DNA of 64,000 nucleotides from NCBI RefSeq assembly GCF_021504595.1, contig NZ_JACSGT010000002.1:310001-374000 (forward strand), read 5' to 3'. Both the position numbers and the translations under genes were made by a program. This document shows, one piece after another, positions 9,068 through 18,025 of this stretch. A model generated the notes under the pieces. It had not been told where the DNA came from. It saw only the letters and a program-made list of their open reading frames with translations, and searched no databases. Origin of the DNA: Chryseobacterium indicum. GTDB taxonomy: Bacteria > Bacteroidota > Bacteroidia > Flavobacteriales > Weeksellaceae. How positions within the stretch are numbered: the stretch's first letter is position 1; each line of letters opens with the position of its first letter.

Positions 9068-10471
9068 TTAAAACAAAACTCTATCCTCTTTCCTCAATTC
9101 CTCCAGATATTTGCTTTTATCATCACGGTAAAATAAATTCATGGTTTCGAAAGGAATCATTTTCAGGTCTTTATTCACAATGTGAACGCAGGATTTTTTC
9201 ACAGCGCGGACATCAAAATCATGCGCATCCATAAAGTTCATGATGATGATTCTGAACAAGTTATCATAATCCAGATTGGGTGCGGAAACGTCAGGAAGAC
9301 AGCACAATAACTGATTAACTTTAGGTTTTACTTTATCTACAGAAATTCCGGTGCTGAAAATATCCAGAAGCTGCATCTGCAATCCGGTATCCTGTTCGTA
9401 AACAATGGTATTCCGGGTTTCATTGTTCAGTAAATCAGCAGGATTGATGTATCTTGTTAAAGGAATCGTTTCGCCTTCCAGTTTCAGAATATATCCCATT
9501 GCCAAAGCATCCGGATTGCATGGAACCGGAATGATATCATCCGAATTCAGCAAAGGAAACTGATTGAGAATTTCCTGTCTTACTTCGGTTAAAGTAATTT
9601 TTTCATGAGCAGAATCTTCGCGGTTTCTTCCTGCAATTTCTACAGGCTGAAAAGTAATTCCGCGGACGCATTTCTGTTTCAGTGCAAAATCAATGATTTT
9701 TCCGATTTCGTCAATATTTTTATCTTTCTGAAGAACAATGACGAGGGTTGTAGAAAGATTTAAAGCATTCAATTTCTCTAAAGCTTTCATTCGTACGTCT
9801 GTTAAATCTTTTCCTCTGAAATCTTCCAGAACTTCCGGTTTAAAGGAATCAAACTGAAGGTAAATTTCAAATTCCGGAGCGTACGTTGCCAGTTTTTCGG
9901 CAAAACCGGGATCATTGGCAATTCTTACACCGTTGGTATTTAACATTAAATGTTTGATGGGCTTCGACTTCGCAATATCCATGATTTTGAAAAATTCTGG
10001 ATGGATTGTCGGCTCTCCCCCACTGATCTGAACAACATCCGGTTCGCCTTCATTTTTAACGATCACATCAAACATGGCTTCGATCTCTTCCAGAGTTCTG
10101 TGGCTTCCGTAATGTGGCGAAGACATTGCGTAACAGGTAGGACAGGTAAGATTGCACCGATCTGTTACTTCCACAATAGAAAGGCAGCTATGTTGCTCAT
10201 GATCAACACATAAACCACAATCATAAGGACAACCATATTCTACATCGGTTCCAAAATGCACCGGAATTTCTGATGCTTTATTGTAGTTTCTGATATTTTT
10301 ATAATACTGAACATCTGAAGCAATTTTAGTTTTGAAAAATCCGTGATCCGGACATCTTTTCGTCATAAAAACTGCTTCATCTTCAATAATGATCTTTGCT
10401 CCCACTCTTTTCAGACATTCGGGACAAAGACTTATGGTATAATCGTAATACGTATAATTTCTTACTGGCAT
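9068..10471 (-). CDS. Multi-cluster radical SAM enzyme, similar in layout to archaeal tetraether synthase
   Basis: The 467-residue enzyme carries the radical SAM CxxxCxxC motif at C106, C110 and C113 (CNLTCPTCY) and the SAM-binding ISGGEP. Extra cysteines sit before it: C16/C19 (CPEC), C40 in RCPDHG, C81/C85/C88 in GCPYDCGLC, and C96. More follow in the C-terminal half (VPCNPD, LLCCLPD, SCVH). This cysteine plan, with a zinc-ribbon-like N-terminus and several possible iron-sulfur clusters, recalls the archaeal MJ0619/Tes family that joins lipid chains, though the bacterial substrate is unknown. It is the last or next-to-last gene of a minus-strand operon with a small membrane protein and an Lgt-like protein, which supports a lipid substrate. 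Confidence 0.85.
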   Translation of the reverse strand: MPVRNYTYYDYTISLCPECLKRVGAKIIIEDEAVFMTKRCPDHGFFKTKIASDVQYYKNIRNYNKASEIPVHFGTDVEYGCPYDCGLCVDHEQHSCLSIVEVTDRCNLTCPTCYAMSSPHYGSHRTLEEIEAMFDVIVKNEGEPDVVQISGGEPTIHPEFFKIMDIAKSKPIKHLMLNTNGVRIANDPGFAEKLATYAPEFEIYLQFDSFKPEVLEDFRGKDLTDVRMKALEKLNALNLSTTLVIVLQKDKNIDEIGKIIDFALKQKCVRGITFQPVEIAGRNREDSAHEKITLTEVRQEILNQFPLLNSDDIIPVPCNPDALAMGYILKLEGETIPLTRYINPADLLNNETRNTIVYEQDTGLQMQLLDIFSTGISVDKVKPKVNQLLCCLPDVSAPNLDYDNLFRIIIMNFMDAHDFDVRAVKKSCVHIVNKDLKMIPFETMNLFYRDDKSKYLEELRKEDRVLF

Positions 10472-10480
10472 AATTTGTTT

Positions 10481-10717
10481 TTACAGGCTGAAACCACAGA
10501 TACATCCTCCAGCAATAAACGTAAGAATTCCGATAAGAATTCCGATCAAAGGAACTTTGAAGCTGTACTTTTTTTCAGAGCTTGCCGCGGACATAATTCC
10601 GATAATAATGGCAACTAAAATTGAAATTGCAAAGATGATAAGTCCCAGACAAAGAAATAATATTCCCAATCCGTTAAGCTGACTATTTCCAAAATTACCG
10701 ACTTCTAATAATTTCAT
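10481..10717 (-). CDS. Small two-helix membrane protein
   Basis: The 78-residue protein has two hydrophobic segments (about residues 16-43 and 55-75) separated by a short charged loop (SSEKKYSFK), with glycine-rich packing motifs (GILIGILTFIAGG). Its start overlaps the end of the Lgt-like gene by 23 bp, and it ends 9 bp before the radical SAM gene. The tight spacing points to one transcript and a shared role in the membrane. I do not recognise a specific family. A role as accessory subunit for the radical SAM or Lgt-like protein is inference. Confidence 0.75.
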   Translation of the reverse strand: MKLLEVGNFGNSQLNGLGILFLCLGLIIFAISILVAIIIGIMSAASSEKKYSFKVPLIGILIGILTFIAGGCICGFSL

Positions 10718-11450
10718 GGCTGTTTTTTTTCAATAGATAAATATAGTAAATGATCACTAATAAACATACAATTTGTATAGTACTCAGATTCAATATGATA
10801 TTAAATTTAGGTTTAATAAAATCCAGAAGGAATCTGAATGAGAAATAAGAAAGCATAAAAAGCTGAAATAAAGCTCCTGATTTGTAAGTATATTTTTTCT
10901 GAAAATATTTCAATGAGATGAAAAGTATCAATAAAAAGAACATTTCATATAACGCAACAGGATGTCTGTTGATATGATCTCCCAAATCCATTCCTAACAC
11001 CGAACTTGTTGGTGATCCGTAAGTTTCCTCATAAACACCTGTACAAAAACAACCAATTCTTCCGATAAACATCGCTGTTATTAAAGGATAAACCATTTTG
11101 TCACCCGTACTTTCTTTTTTGCCTATAATTTTTTTCATAAGCTCCACTCCGATGAGACCACCTACCAAACCTCCCACAATGGTATTATTCAGCCAGATGT
11201 ACATCCAAACATTTTCAGCTTTCATCAAATCGTAAGGTCTTTCCAGCGAACCAATGATATGGGAACCGAGCAGCGCGCCCAGAGTAGCAGCAATAAGAAT
11301 CAGCAATGAATTGACACTGCTGAATTTCTCTTTATCTTTTCTTTTGGCAAAAGTATAATACCGCATTCCTACAAAAATCCCTAAAGATTCCGTGACGGGA
11401 TGCAGTAAAACTTCTTTGCCTAAAATATGAAGTGTCACAGGAAATTCCAT
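10695..11450 (-). CDS. Prolipoprotein diacylglyceryl transferase-like membrane protein
   Basis: The 251-residue protein is polytopic (about seven hydrophobic segments) and follows the Lgt pattern: HPVTESLG near the N-terminus, a GRIG motif at 130-133, YGSPTSS after it, and RHPVALYE at 162-169. In true Lgt the signature reads GRxGNFxNGE; here it reads GRIGCFCTGVYEETYG, with cysteines C134 and C136 replacing conserved residues. It is therefore a divergent homolog and may transfer or bind diacylglycerol-type lipids in another reaction. It is the first gene of the operon with the small membrane protein and the radical SAM enzyme. No other Lgt is in the window, so whether the cell has a canonical copy is unknown. 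Confidence 0.82.
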   Translation of the reverse strand: MEFPVTLHILGKEVLLHPVTESLGIFVGMRYYTFAKRKDKEKFSSVNSLLILIAATLGALLGSHIIGSLERPYDLMKAENVWMYIWLNNTIVGGLVGGLIGVELMKKIIGKKESTGDKMVYPLITAMFIGRIGCFCTGVYEETYGSPTSSVLGMDLGDHINRHPVALYEMFFLLILFISLKYFQKKYTYKSGALFQLFMLSYFSFRFLLDFIKPKFNIILNLSTIQIVCLLVIIYYIYLLKKNSHEIIRSR

Positions 11451-11559
11451 GGTTTCAAAAGTATTGTTTTTAATTAAAACTTGTTCAATTATTATCCTGA
11501 TTTTAAAATCGATTTAAATATTCTCCATCAATTCTTCATAATGACATCGGAAAATGGAG

Positions 11560-11745
11560 CGTTAAGAAAATTAGAATTTTATTCGTTAAAAAATTTCCAC
11601 TGTTTGAGCACGACAATAACATTGAACCGAAGAACGGCTGTTGATTCGTGCGAGTTTTGGAAATTTTAGAATTAAATTCTAATTTTTAGCGGAAGTTTCC
11701 AAGTCTTGATTTTTTGATTCTTTTGTATTAAGACAAAAGAATAGT
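11560..11745. repeat. Intergenic palindromic repeat element
   Basis: This non-coding stretch has two perfect hairpins: TTAGAAT-TAA-ATTCTAA (11666-11682) and ATTCTTTTGT-ATTAAG-ACAAAAGAAT (11717-11742). The phrases TGTTTGAGCACGA, GCGAGTTTTGGAAATTTTAG and GCGGAAGTTTCC remind me of a repeat found between genes in many Chryseobacterium genomes. The remaining parts of 11451-11832 show no gene. A short open frame at 11481-11669 has no recognisable content and crosses the repeat. Confidence 0.5.
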
Positions 11746-11832
11746 TCTATCATAAATAATTTATAAAATCCTTTTAAATAAAGATTAGAATCAATCTTTT
11801 TCATAAATTTAATTAAAATAATTATCCGAATT

Positions 11833-12873
11833 ATGAGAATAGAATATGATATTAAACTGGGTTTTAAGGATGTAATGTTCCGTCCGAAACGTTCTACCCT
11901 GAAATCCCGTTCTGAAGTTGATCTGGAAAGAGAATTTGCCTTTAAACATACCCGAAAAAAATGGAAAGGCGTTCCTGTGATTGCTGCGAATATGGATACG
12001 GTGGGAACATTTGAAATGGCGGTGGAACTGGCAAAAGAAAAAATCATCACAGCGGTTCATAAGCATTATTCTGTGGAAGAATGGTCAGAATTTTTGAATT
12101 CTCAGCCGGAAAACATTTATCAGTATATCGCATTAAGCACGGGAACCGGAAAAGCAGACGAAGAAAAGATAAAAACCATTCTCGATCTGCATCCTAAAAT
12201 CGAGTTTCTCTGCATTGATGTAGCCAATGGTTATTCTGAGCATTTTGTGGAATTTGTGAAGAAGGCAAGGGCAAATTTCCCGGATAAAATTATCATTGCA
12301 GGAAATGTTGTAACCGGAGAAATGGTGGAAGAGCTTATTTTAGTCGGTGCAGACATTATAAAAGTCGGGATTGGTCCCGGTTCGGTTTGTACAACGAGAG
12401 TGAAAACCGGAGTGGGATATCCTCAACTTTCGGCAATTATAGAATGTTCCGATGCGGCACATGGTTTAGGAGGTCATATTATTGCAGATGGCGGCTGTAA
12501 AGTTCCGGGAGATGTGGCGAAAGCTTTTGGCGGCGGTGCAGATTTTGTAATGTTGGGCGGAATGTTTGCCGGACACGATGAAAGCGGTGGTGAAATGGTG
12601 GAAGAAAACGGTAAAAAATACAGACTTTTTTACGGAATGAGCTCAAAAACAGCCATGGATAAACATTCAGGTGGAGTTGCAGAATACCGTGCTTCGGAGG
12701 GAAAAACCGTAAAAGTAGCTTACAAAGGTCCGGTTCTGGAAACGGTAAAAGATATTTTAGGCGGCGTTCGTTCTACCTGTACTTACGTGGGTGCTTCAAA
12801 ACTGAAAGAGTTGTCGAAAAGAACAACTTTCATCAGAGTTCAGGAGCAGGAAAATCAGGTATTTAAAGAGTAA
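11833..12873 (+). CDS. guaC: GMP reductase
   Basis: The 346-residue enzyme matches GuaC in length and motifs. It shows the TIM-barrel start ([17 protein letters not shown]), [11 protein letters not shown], the active-site loop [13 protein letters not shown] with its catalytic cysteine, [28 protein letters not shown], and the mobile-flap region [23 protein letters not shown]. It has no CBS domains, which separates it from IMP dehydrogenase. The reaction is NADPH-dependent deamination of GMP to IMP in purine salvage. The next gene, a DUF1835 protein, starts 3 bp after the stop and is probably co-transcribed. Confidence 0.96.
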   Translation: MRIEYDIKLGFKDVMFRPKRSTLKSRSEVDLEREFAFKHTRKKWKGVPVIAANMDTVGTFEMAVELAKEKIITAVHKHYSVEEWSEFLNSQPENIYQYIALSTGTGKADEEKIKTILDLHPKIEFLCIDVANGYSEHFVEFVKKARANFPDKIIIAGNVVTGEMVEELILVGADIIKVGIGPGSVCTTRVKTGVGYPQLSAIIECSDAAHGLGGHIIADGGCKVPGDVAKAFGGGADFVMLGGMFAGHDESGGEMVEENGKKYRLFYGMSSKTAMDKHSGGVAEYRASEGKTVKVAYKGPVLETVKDILGGVRSTCTYVGASKLKELSKRTTFIRVQEQENQVFKE

Positions 12874-12876
12874 CAA

Positions 12877-13611
12877 TTGAACAAAATATTTAACATTACA
12901 AACGGTAATTGTCTCGCTGAACAATTGAAGGAAACAACAATTTCCGGCGAGATGATTATTTGTAGAGAAGCTTTAGTTACAGGTTCTTTACAGGCTGAAA
13001 ATCTGGATGTTTTCTGGAAAGTAAGATCAGAATTTATTGCTGAAAATTATGGTGATACAAAAGAAAATTATTACCGTAAAGTGGTTTCAGAATTCAATAA
13101 AATAATGCAGATTCCGGAAGATTCTGAGGTACATCTTTGGTTTGAAGATGATCTTTTTTGTCAGGTTAATATGTGGTTTTGCTTAACGCTGATTCCGAAG
13201 GATAAAAATATCAACATCTACAGGATTTTTCCAAAATCATCGAAAGAAAGCCAATGGAAAGGGTTTTCGGATTTTGACCGTTTTGATTTGGAAGAAACAT
13301 TAAATTCAGGAGTTTTATTTAAACAAAAGGATCTTGAATTGGGGCTGAATTTATGGGAAGCTTATCAAAGTAATCATCAAAACAAATTAAAACAACTTTC
13401 TGAAATTCAATCTGATTGCTTTCGTTTTTTACCTGAATTAATTACTGCTTATCAAAACATTAATCCTGAAGTTTTTATTCAAAATTTAATCCTGAACGGC
13501 ATTACTGATTTTAGTGAGGTGTTTGAAAAGTTCCGTGAGGAGCTGGGAATTTTCGGATTCGGAGATTTGCAGGTGAAGCTTATTTATGACAAAGTTTTTC
13601 AGGAAAAATAG
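12877..13611 (+). CDS. DUF1835-family protein, TTG start
   Basis: The 244-residue protein begins with FNITNGNCLAEQLKETTISGEMIICREALVTG, the beginning of the DUF1835 domain (compare HxxNGD..A..L and WREAL in the family). The start is TTG at 12877, three bases after the guaC stop. The domain begins right there and no ATG is available before it, so TTG is the likely initiator, coupled to guaC. The remainder has many aromatic residues and helices (FRFLPELITAYQNINPEVF). Function is unknown for the family. The gene ends 3 bp before the convergent membrane protein gene. Confidence 0.85.
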   Translation: MNKIFNITNGNCLAEQLKETTISGEMIICREALVTGSLQAENLDVFWKVRSEFIAENYGDTKENYYRKVVSEFNKIMQIPEDSEVHLWFEDDLFCQVNMWFCLTLIPKDKNINIYRIFPKSSKESQWKGFSDFDRFDLEETLNSGVLFKQKDLELGLNLWEAYQSNHQNKLKQLSEIQSDCFRFLPELITAYQNINPEVFIQNLILNGITDFSEVFEKFREELGIFGFGDLQVKLIYDKVFQEK

Positions 13612-13614
13612 CGC

Positions 13615-14934
13615 TTATTTTACAACAATGCTTTTCTTGTTGAAAAATTTTTCCAACTGATCATTAACGTACTTTTTCTCTTCTTTTGCGGAAGACAATT
13701 CATCAAAGTACAGTATTTTAGGAACTTCCCTGATTCTGTCAATCTTTAAAGAATCTTCTTTAGAATTCTGAATGACTGTAATTCTGTCTCTTATTTCCTT
13801 ATCATATTCTTTTAAATCGGTTACAAAAATTTCTTTAACGAAATTATTCATGTTGTAATCTATATTAAACCCTGAATAACTCTGACTGAAAAAATCTGTT
13901 TCCGGCAGAAAGATAACTAAAAAACTGATCCACCAAAATCTTTTTAAATTCTCTTTTTTGTATACTAAAAGAAAAGAAAGGGTAGCTAAAAATAAGATGA
14001 CAATATTATCATTTTGTCTTCCTACAATATTGATCAGATAGCCTAAAAGCATTAAAGGAAGTAATGAAATCATACAAATTATGCAAGCTTTGGTAAATTT
14101 CACTTTACTTTTTAAGGCAGTAAGTTCTTCAAAAAACAAAGCAGTAAATAAAGGAATAAGAAATACTGTTTTTATAAAAATATAGCCAAAATTAAAAGTG
14201 AAAAAAGCGGCTCTTTTCGTCCACATCCAATAAAAAGCATCATCAGATTTTACCATTCTGTTGAAGTTTCCGGGAGCTAAAAAGCTGATAAGAAATCCGA
14301 TAATTCCGATGGCTAAAAGAATTTTATTTTCCTTTGATGGTTTTTCAAAGCATATAAAACTCAATACTCCTAACAAAAGCAGCGCAATGATTTCGTTTGC
14401 ACCCATCAGAATGAAAATGACAACAGTGCTTAAAAAAAACCATAGTTTTTTGTGCGACTGCTGAAACTTTCCGTAAAAAAAGAGTAAAAGACCCGATAAA
14501 ATAACCGGTAAAAAGTAGACATTAGATCCTGTAATCCAAAAATAATGTTCCGGTAAACTGATTAATCCAACCGTATAGATAAAGAAAAATAACAGGCTCT
14601 TTTTTAGGGCTTCTGTAAAGGTATAATCAAAATACAGTCTGAAATTTAAAATGACGACTGCAAGAAATGAAGTGAGTAAAAATACAGGATAAATTTTCGG
14701 GAGTATATTGAACGGATCTTTAGAAACAGGATTCAGCATATTAATGGTATAGCCAAAATATCTTCCTCCCCAATGCATATAAAAATCGCAAACATTCCCC
14801 AGAAATCCTAATTTTTTTGTTCCGTAGGAATAGATATAATCATCGGTCTGATATACATTAAAAAAAGAAAAGTAAACCAGACCGATTAGTAATAAAACCG
14901 ACAAGAATAAGGTAATATTCTGTACCGTTTTCAT
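13615..14934 (-). CDS. Polytopic membrane protein, DUF6056/GT-C-like
   Basis: The 439-residue protein has about ten hydrophobic segments. After the first comes an exposed loop with QTDDYIYSYG and DFYMHWGGRYFGY. An acidic pair in the first outer loop followed by WxGRYF fits the DUF6056 family, which resembles lipid-linked-sugar glycosyltransferases of the GT-C fold. The last about 70 residues are soluble and charged (KEEKKYVNDQLEKFF). A role in adding a sugar to a cell-surface polymer is inferred from the fold. Its start is 5 bp after the fabG stop, so the two minus-strand genes probably share a transcript. Confidence 0.75.
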   Translation of the reverse strand: MKTVQNITLFLSVLLLIGLVYFSFFNVYQTDDYIYSYGTKKLGFLGNVCDFYMHWGGRYFGYTINMLNPVSKDPFNILPKIYPVFLLTSFLAVVILNFRLYFDYTFTEALKKSLLFFFIYTVGLISLPEHYFWITGSNVYFLPVILSGLLLFFYGKFQQSHKKLWFFLSTVVIFILMGANEIIALLLLGVLSFICFEKPSKENKILLAIGIIGFLISFLAPGNFNRMVKSDDAFYWMWTKRAAFFTFNFGYIFIKTVFLIPLFTALFFEELTALKSKVKFTKACIICMISLLPLMLLGYLINIVGRQNDNIVILFLATLSFLLVYKKENLKRFWWISFLVIFLPETDFFSQSYSGFNIDYNMNNFVKEIFVTDLKEYDKEIRDRITVIQNSKEDSLKIDRIREVPKILYFDELSSAKEEKKYVNDQLEKFFNKKSIVVK

Positions 14935-14939
14935 ATATT

Positions 14940-15683
14940 TTATGTCAAAAGACCTCCGTCAACGTTTAACGTCTGTCCTGTAACGTAAGAAGACATTTCA
15001 CTTCCTAAAAATACGCATGCATTTGCAATATCTCTGGTCTGTCCCAGTTTTTTCATCGGGATGGCTTCGTTCCATTTTTCTTTTGCTTTGTCATCTAAAG
15101 CATCTGTCATTTCAGTTTGTATGAATCCCGGAGCAATTGCGTTGCAACGGATGTTTCTGGAACCTAATTCTAATGCTACAGATTTAGTGAAACCGATAAC
15201 TCCTGCTTTGGAAGCTGCATAGTTTGCCTGTCCTGCATTTCCGCTGATTCCTACTACAGAAGTCATGTTGATGATCGATCCTGCTTTTGCCTTCATCATG
15301 GGCTTAATTACCGCTTTGGTAAGGTTAAATACAGAATCTAAATTTACTTTAATTACTTTATCCCAGTCATCTTTCGACATTCTCAGAAGCAGATTGTCTT
15401 TCGTAATTCCTGCATTGTTTACCAAAATATCAATTTTTCCAAACTCAGCAATTACTTCGTCCACTAAAGTTTGAGCGGCATCAAAATCTGATGCATCAGA
15501 CTGATATCCTTTAATTTGAGTTACAGAACTTAAAGCTGCTTCCAATTCCTTCGCTTTTTCTACAGATCCGGCATAAGTGAATGCTACTTTTGCACCCTGT
15601 TCAGCGTACATTTCGGCAATTCCTTTTCCGATTCCTCGTGTAGCTCCCGTAATTAGCGCTACTTTTCCTTCTAATAGTTTCAT
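14940..15683 (-). CDS. fabG: 3-oxoacyl-ACP reductase FabG
   Basis: The 247-residue short-chain dehydrogenase has the cofactor motif TGATRGIGKG at the N-terminus, DILVNNAGIT, the catalytic Ser in INMTSVVG, YAASK with the Tyr and Lys, and the substrate-end motif IAPGFIQTEMTD typical of FabG. It reduces 3-oxoacyl-ACP with NADPH in each round of fatty-acid synthesis. I chose the ATG at 15683. A TTG three codons upstream would add only three residues. A TATCTTTG promoter box at 15773-15780 lies about 90 bp upstream. Confidence 0.95.
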   Translation of the reverse strand: MKLLEGKVALITGATRGIGKGIAEMYAEQGAKVAFTYAGSVEKAKELEAALSSVTQIKGYQSDASDFDAAQTLVDEVIAEFGKIDILVNNAGITKDNLLLRMSKDDWDKVIKVNLDSVFNLTKAVIKPMMKAKAGSIINMTSVVGISGNAGQANYAASKAGVIGFTKSVALELGSRNIRCNAIAPGFIQTEMTDALDDKAKEKWNEAIPMKKLGQTRDIANACVFLGSEMSSYVTGQTLNVDGGLLT

Positions 15684-15772
15684 ATATGACAATTATTTTT
15701 CTTTATAACGTATTAGCCTTTTGAAAGTTGGCTAATATACAGCATTTAATTTTACAGAAATAAAACAGTGCG

Positions 15773-15780
15773 CAAAGATA
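15773..15780 (-). promoter_or_regulatory. -7 promoter box for fabG
   Basis: TATCTTTG on the minus strand is a full match to TAnnTTTG. It would give a leader of roughly 85 bases before fabG. No clear TTTG was found at the -33 distance. Confidence 0.45.
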
Positions 15781-15827
15781 TTACAAAATGTTATTCAATG
15801 CATTTTAAATCACTTTTTTAGCGAAAA

Positions 15828-15851
15828 TTTATGACTGTTTTTTGTCATAAA
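15828..15851 (-). terminator. Terminator of the rsmI operon
   Basis: TTTATGAC and GTCATAAA form an 8-bp stem with an 8-base loop, placed 16 bp after the stop of the WG-repeat gene on the minus strand and followed there by TTTTC. Confidence 0.55.
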
Positions 15852-15866
15852 GCCACTTTAAATAAG

Positions 15867-17342
15867 TTAATCAATAAAACTTCTGTCTTTTTGTTCTGTA
15901 AAATAAATGAATTCTGTTTCTTTTCCTTTGGTAAGTCTGATGCCTTTTTTATCCGGAAAAAACTTATCGTAAACAATTTCCGTTAAAGGCTCATTTTTAT
16001 CGTTGGTAACGCCGAATTTGTTATCTTTTTTCACCACAAATTCATTAACACCTAAAAAAGTGGTGATGTCATCGTAGACGAAAGGAACAATTTCATTTCC
16101 GCTTTCATCCATCATCCCGTAGAAATTGTCTATGTTTTTCCCGACTAATGTGGGATAAAGTTCAAAAGGTTTTACTTCCTTAAATCCTTTTAATTCTTTA
16201 TAATTTCCTGTTTTTGGTGAAAATGTGTAAAAGGTCTCATTTTTATTGACAATCAGTGTATTGGGGAATATTTTTTCGATCTGGTAATCGTCATTCAGAA
16301 TATTTTTTAAATTTTTATCCAGAATTTTCTCTTCATCATCTTTTCTCAGATAGAGATATTTTTCTCCTGCAATGCTCAATCCTTCTACCCTGTCATATTC
16401 CTTCGGAAAAACAACTTCTCCGTTTAGACGCACAACGGCAGTTTTAGGATTTTTCTGATCCTGAGAGGTTTTAAACAACCCATTAAAAAGAGGGTTTACA
16501 TAATGATAATCAAGATTATACACCTTCCCTTCTCTCTTAGAAAAAATGCTTACTTTATCTTCTTTGGTAAGGTAAATATATTCTCTGCCCACAAAAGCCT
16601 GATCGTATATTTCATCGGCAATGGTGCTTTCTTTTTCATCAATAATACCGTATTTATTTTTAGAAACATCTAAAGTTACTAAATAAGGAAACGCATTGAT
16701 ATTGTCCACGTTATGATCCGAAATCGTACTTAAGGTTTTACCATTATTATCAATAACTTCTCCCGATTTTTCACCTTTCGAAAGATAAGTTCTGCTTTTG
16801 TAGAAACGAAGATCATCGGTAAAAGGACGGTCTGAAATCTGTTTTCCATCAAAATCATAAATCAGCCAGACTCCGTTATTTTTAACAAAGAATCTGTTCT
16901 CACTTCCAAAAACTATTTTTTCTGAGAACGGAATAATTTCTTTTCCGTTAAAATCGTAAACACATTCCTTTCCTTTTTTTGAGTAAATCAGCTTGTCTTT
17001 ATTTTCCCAGGTTCTGAATCTGAAAAGATCCATCGGAATAACTTCCTTTCCGTTCGCATCAATAATCGCTGTTTTTCCATTGGAATTTCCCGCTTTTACC
17101 CTCAAAACAAACCTGTTTTTCCATAAATGTGAAATTTCACTTTTTGCAGGATATTCAAAAGTAATATTGCCCAAAGAATCTACAATTCCAGATTTTCCGG
17201 TTTTGGCGTCAGAAATCATTCCGTATCCTTTGGAATAGAAACGGACTTCTTTGCCTATTTTTTTTGTTAAAAGTATCTGTTTATACTGATCCGTCTGCCC
17301 GAAACAGACCGACGAAAGCAGTACGAAAATTAAATTTTTCAA
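15867..17342 (-). CDS. Secreted WG-repeat protein, TTG start
   Basis: The 491-residue protein has a short signal peptide (MKNLIFVLLSSVCFGQ) followed by repeated units of the WG/KWG type. Each is 30-60 residues with a YxGKxxIP or DxxGKxxxP core (YDFNGKEIIPFSEK, YDFDGKQISDRPF, RLNGEVVFPKEYD, DESGNEIVPFVYDD). These repeats form beta structures on the cell surface or in the periplasm; the function is unknown. The start codon is TTG, placed immediately after the rsmI stop in the same frame. The signal peptide begins there and the next ATG is about 40 codons later, so TTG is the likely start, coupled to rsmI. Confidence 0.85.
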   Translation of the reverse strand: MKNLIFVLLSSVCFGQTDQYKQILLTKKIGKEVRFYSKGYGMISDAKTGKSGIVDSLGNITFEYPAKSEISHLWKNRFVLRVKAGNSNGKTAIIDANGKEVIPMDLFRFRTWENKDKLIYSKKGKECVYDFNGKEIIPFSEKIVFGSENRFFVKNNGVWLIYDFDGKQISDRPFTDDLRFYKSRTYLSKGEKSGEVIDNNGKTLSTISDHNVDNINAFPYLVTLDVSKNKYGIIDEKESTIADEIYDQAFVGREYIYLTKEDKVSIFSKREGKVYNLDYHYVNPLFNGLFKTSQDQKNPKTAVVRLNGEVVFPKEYDRVEGLSIAGEKYLYLRKDDEEKILDKNLKNILNDDYQIEKIFPNTLIVNKNETFYTFSPKTGNYKELKGFKEVKPFELYPTLVGKNIDNFYGMMDESGNEIVPFVYDDITTFLGVNEFVVKKDNKFGVTNDKNEPLTEIVYDKFFPDKKGIRLTKGKETEFIYFTEQKDRSFID

Positions 17343-18017
17343 TTAAATGGAATTATTTACGATGAGAACAATCTCACCTTTTAACGTTTTGCTTTTGGAA
17401 AACTCAATGAGTTCAAGAATTGTTCCGCGTTTGGTTTCTTCGAACTTTTTGGAAATCTCACGACTTAAGCTAACCTTGGTTTCTTCGCCAAAAAATTCTT
17501 TAATCTGCTCCAGTGTGGTATTGATTTTATGGGGACTTTCGTATAAAACAATCGTTTTTTTCTCTTCTGCAAGCTGTTTCAGCTTCGTTTGTCTGCCTTT
17601 TTTCTGAGGAAGAAATCCGGCAAATAGAAATTCGTTATTCGGTAATCCTGAAACCACCAAAGCAGGAACAAAAGCGGTTGCTCCCGGTAAACAGATCATT
17701 TCAATATGATGATCGGAACCTGCTTTTGCCAGCAAATAACCCGGATCTGAAATTCCGGGAGTTCCTGCATCGGTAATAATCGCGATATTCTGACCGCTTT
17801 TAAGGTCTGTAATCACTTTTTCCGTTGTCTGATGCTCGTTGTGTAAATGATAGGATTTTAAAGGCTTGGAAATCTCGAAATGCTTTAAAAGAATTCCGGA
17901 AGTTCTTGTGTCTTCACATAAAATATAATCAACCTCTTTCAGCACATTTACCGCTCTGTAGGTCATATCTTCGAGGTTCCCGATCGGTGTAGGAACAAAA
18001 TATAGGATTCCGCTCAA
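17343..18017 (-). CDS. rsmI: 16S rRNA 2'-O-ribose C1402 methyltransferase
   Basis: The 224-residue protein has the RsmI hallmarks: LYFVPTPIGNLEDMTYRA at the N-terminus, ILCEDTRTSGILLKHF, HNEHQ, and the SAM-binding AIITDAGTPGISDPGYLL and GATAFVPALVVSGLP. It methylates the ribose of C1402 in the decoding centre of 16S rRNA. It is slightly shorter than E. coli RsmI because the C-terminal extension is missing, as is usual in this phylum. It is flanked in one minus-strand operon by the acidic repeat protein (8 bp upstream) and the WG-repeat protein (directly downstream). Confidence 0.95.
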   Translation of the reverse strand: MSGILYFVPTPIGNLEDMTYRAVNVLKEVDYILCEDTRTSGILLKHFEISKPLKSYHLHNEHQTTEKVITDLKSGQNIAIITDAGTPGISDPGYLLAKAGSDHHIEMICLPGATAFVPALVVSGLPNNEFLFAGFLPQKKGRQTKLKQLAEEKKTIVLYESPHKINTTLEQIKEFFGEETKVSLSREISKKFEETKRGTILELIEFSKSKTLKGEIVLIVNNSI

Positions 18018-18025
18018 AATTTAGT

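Noticed and set aside
11481..11669. 62-codon open frame in the gap before guaC
   Set aside because: It crosses a palindromic repeat element, has no recognisable ribosome site and no family match.
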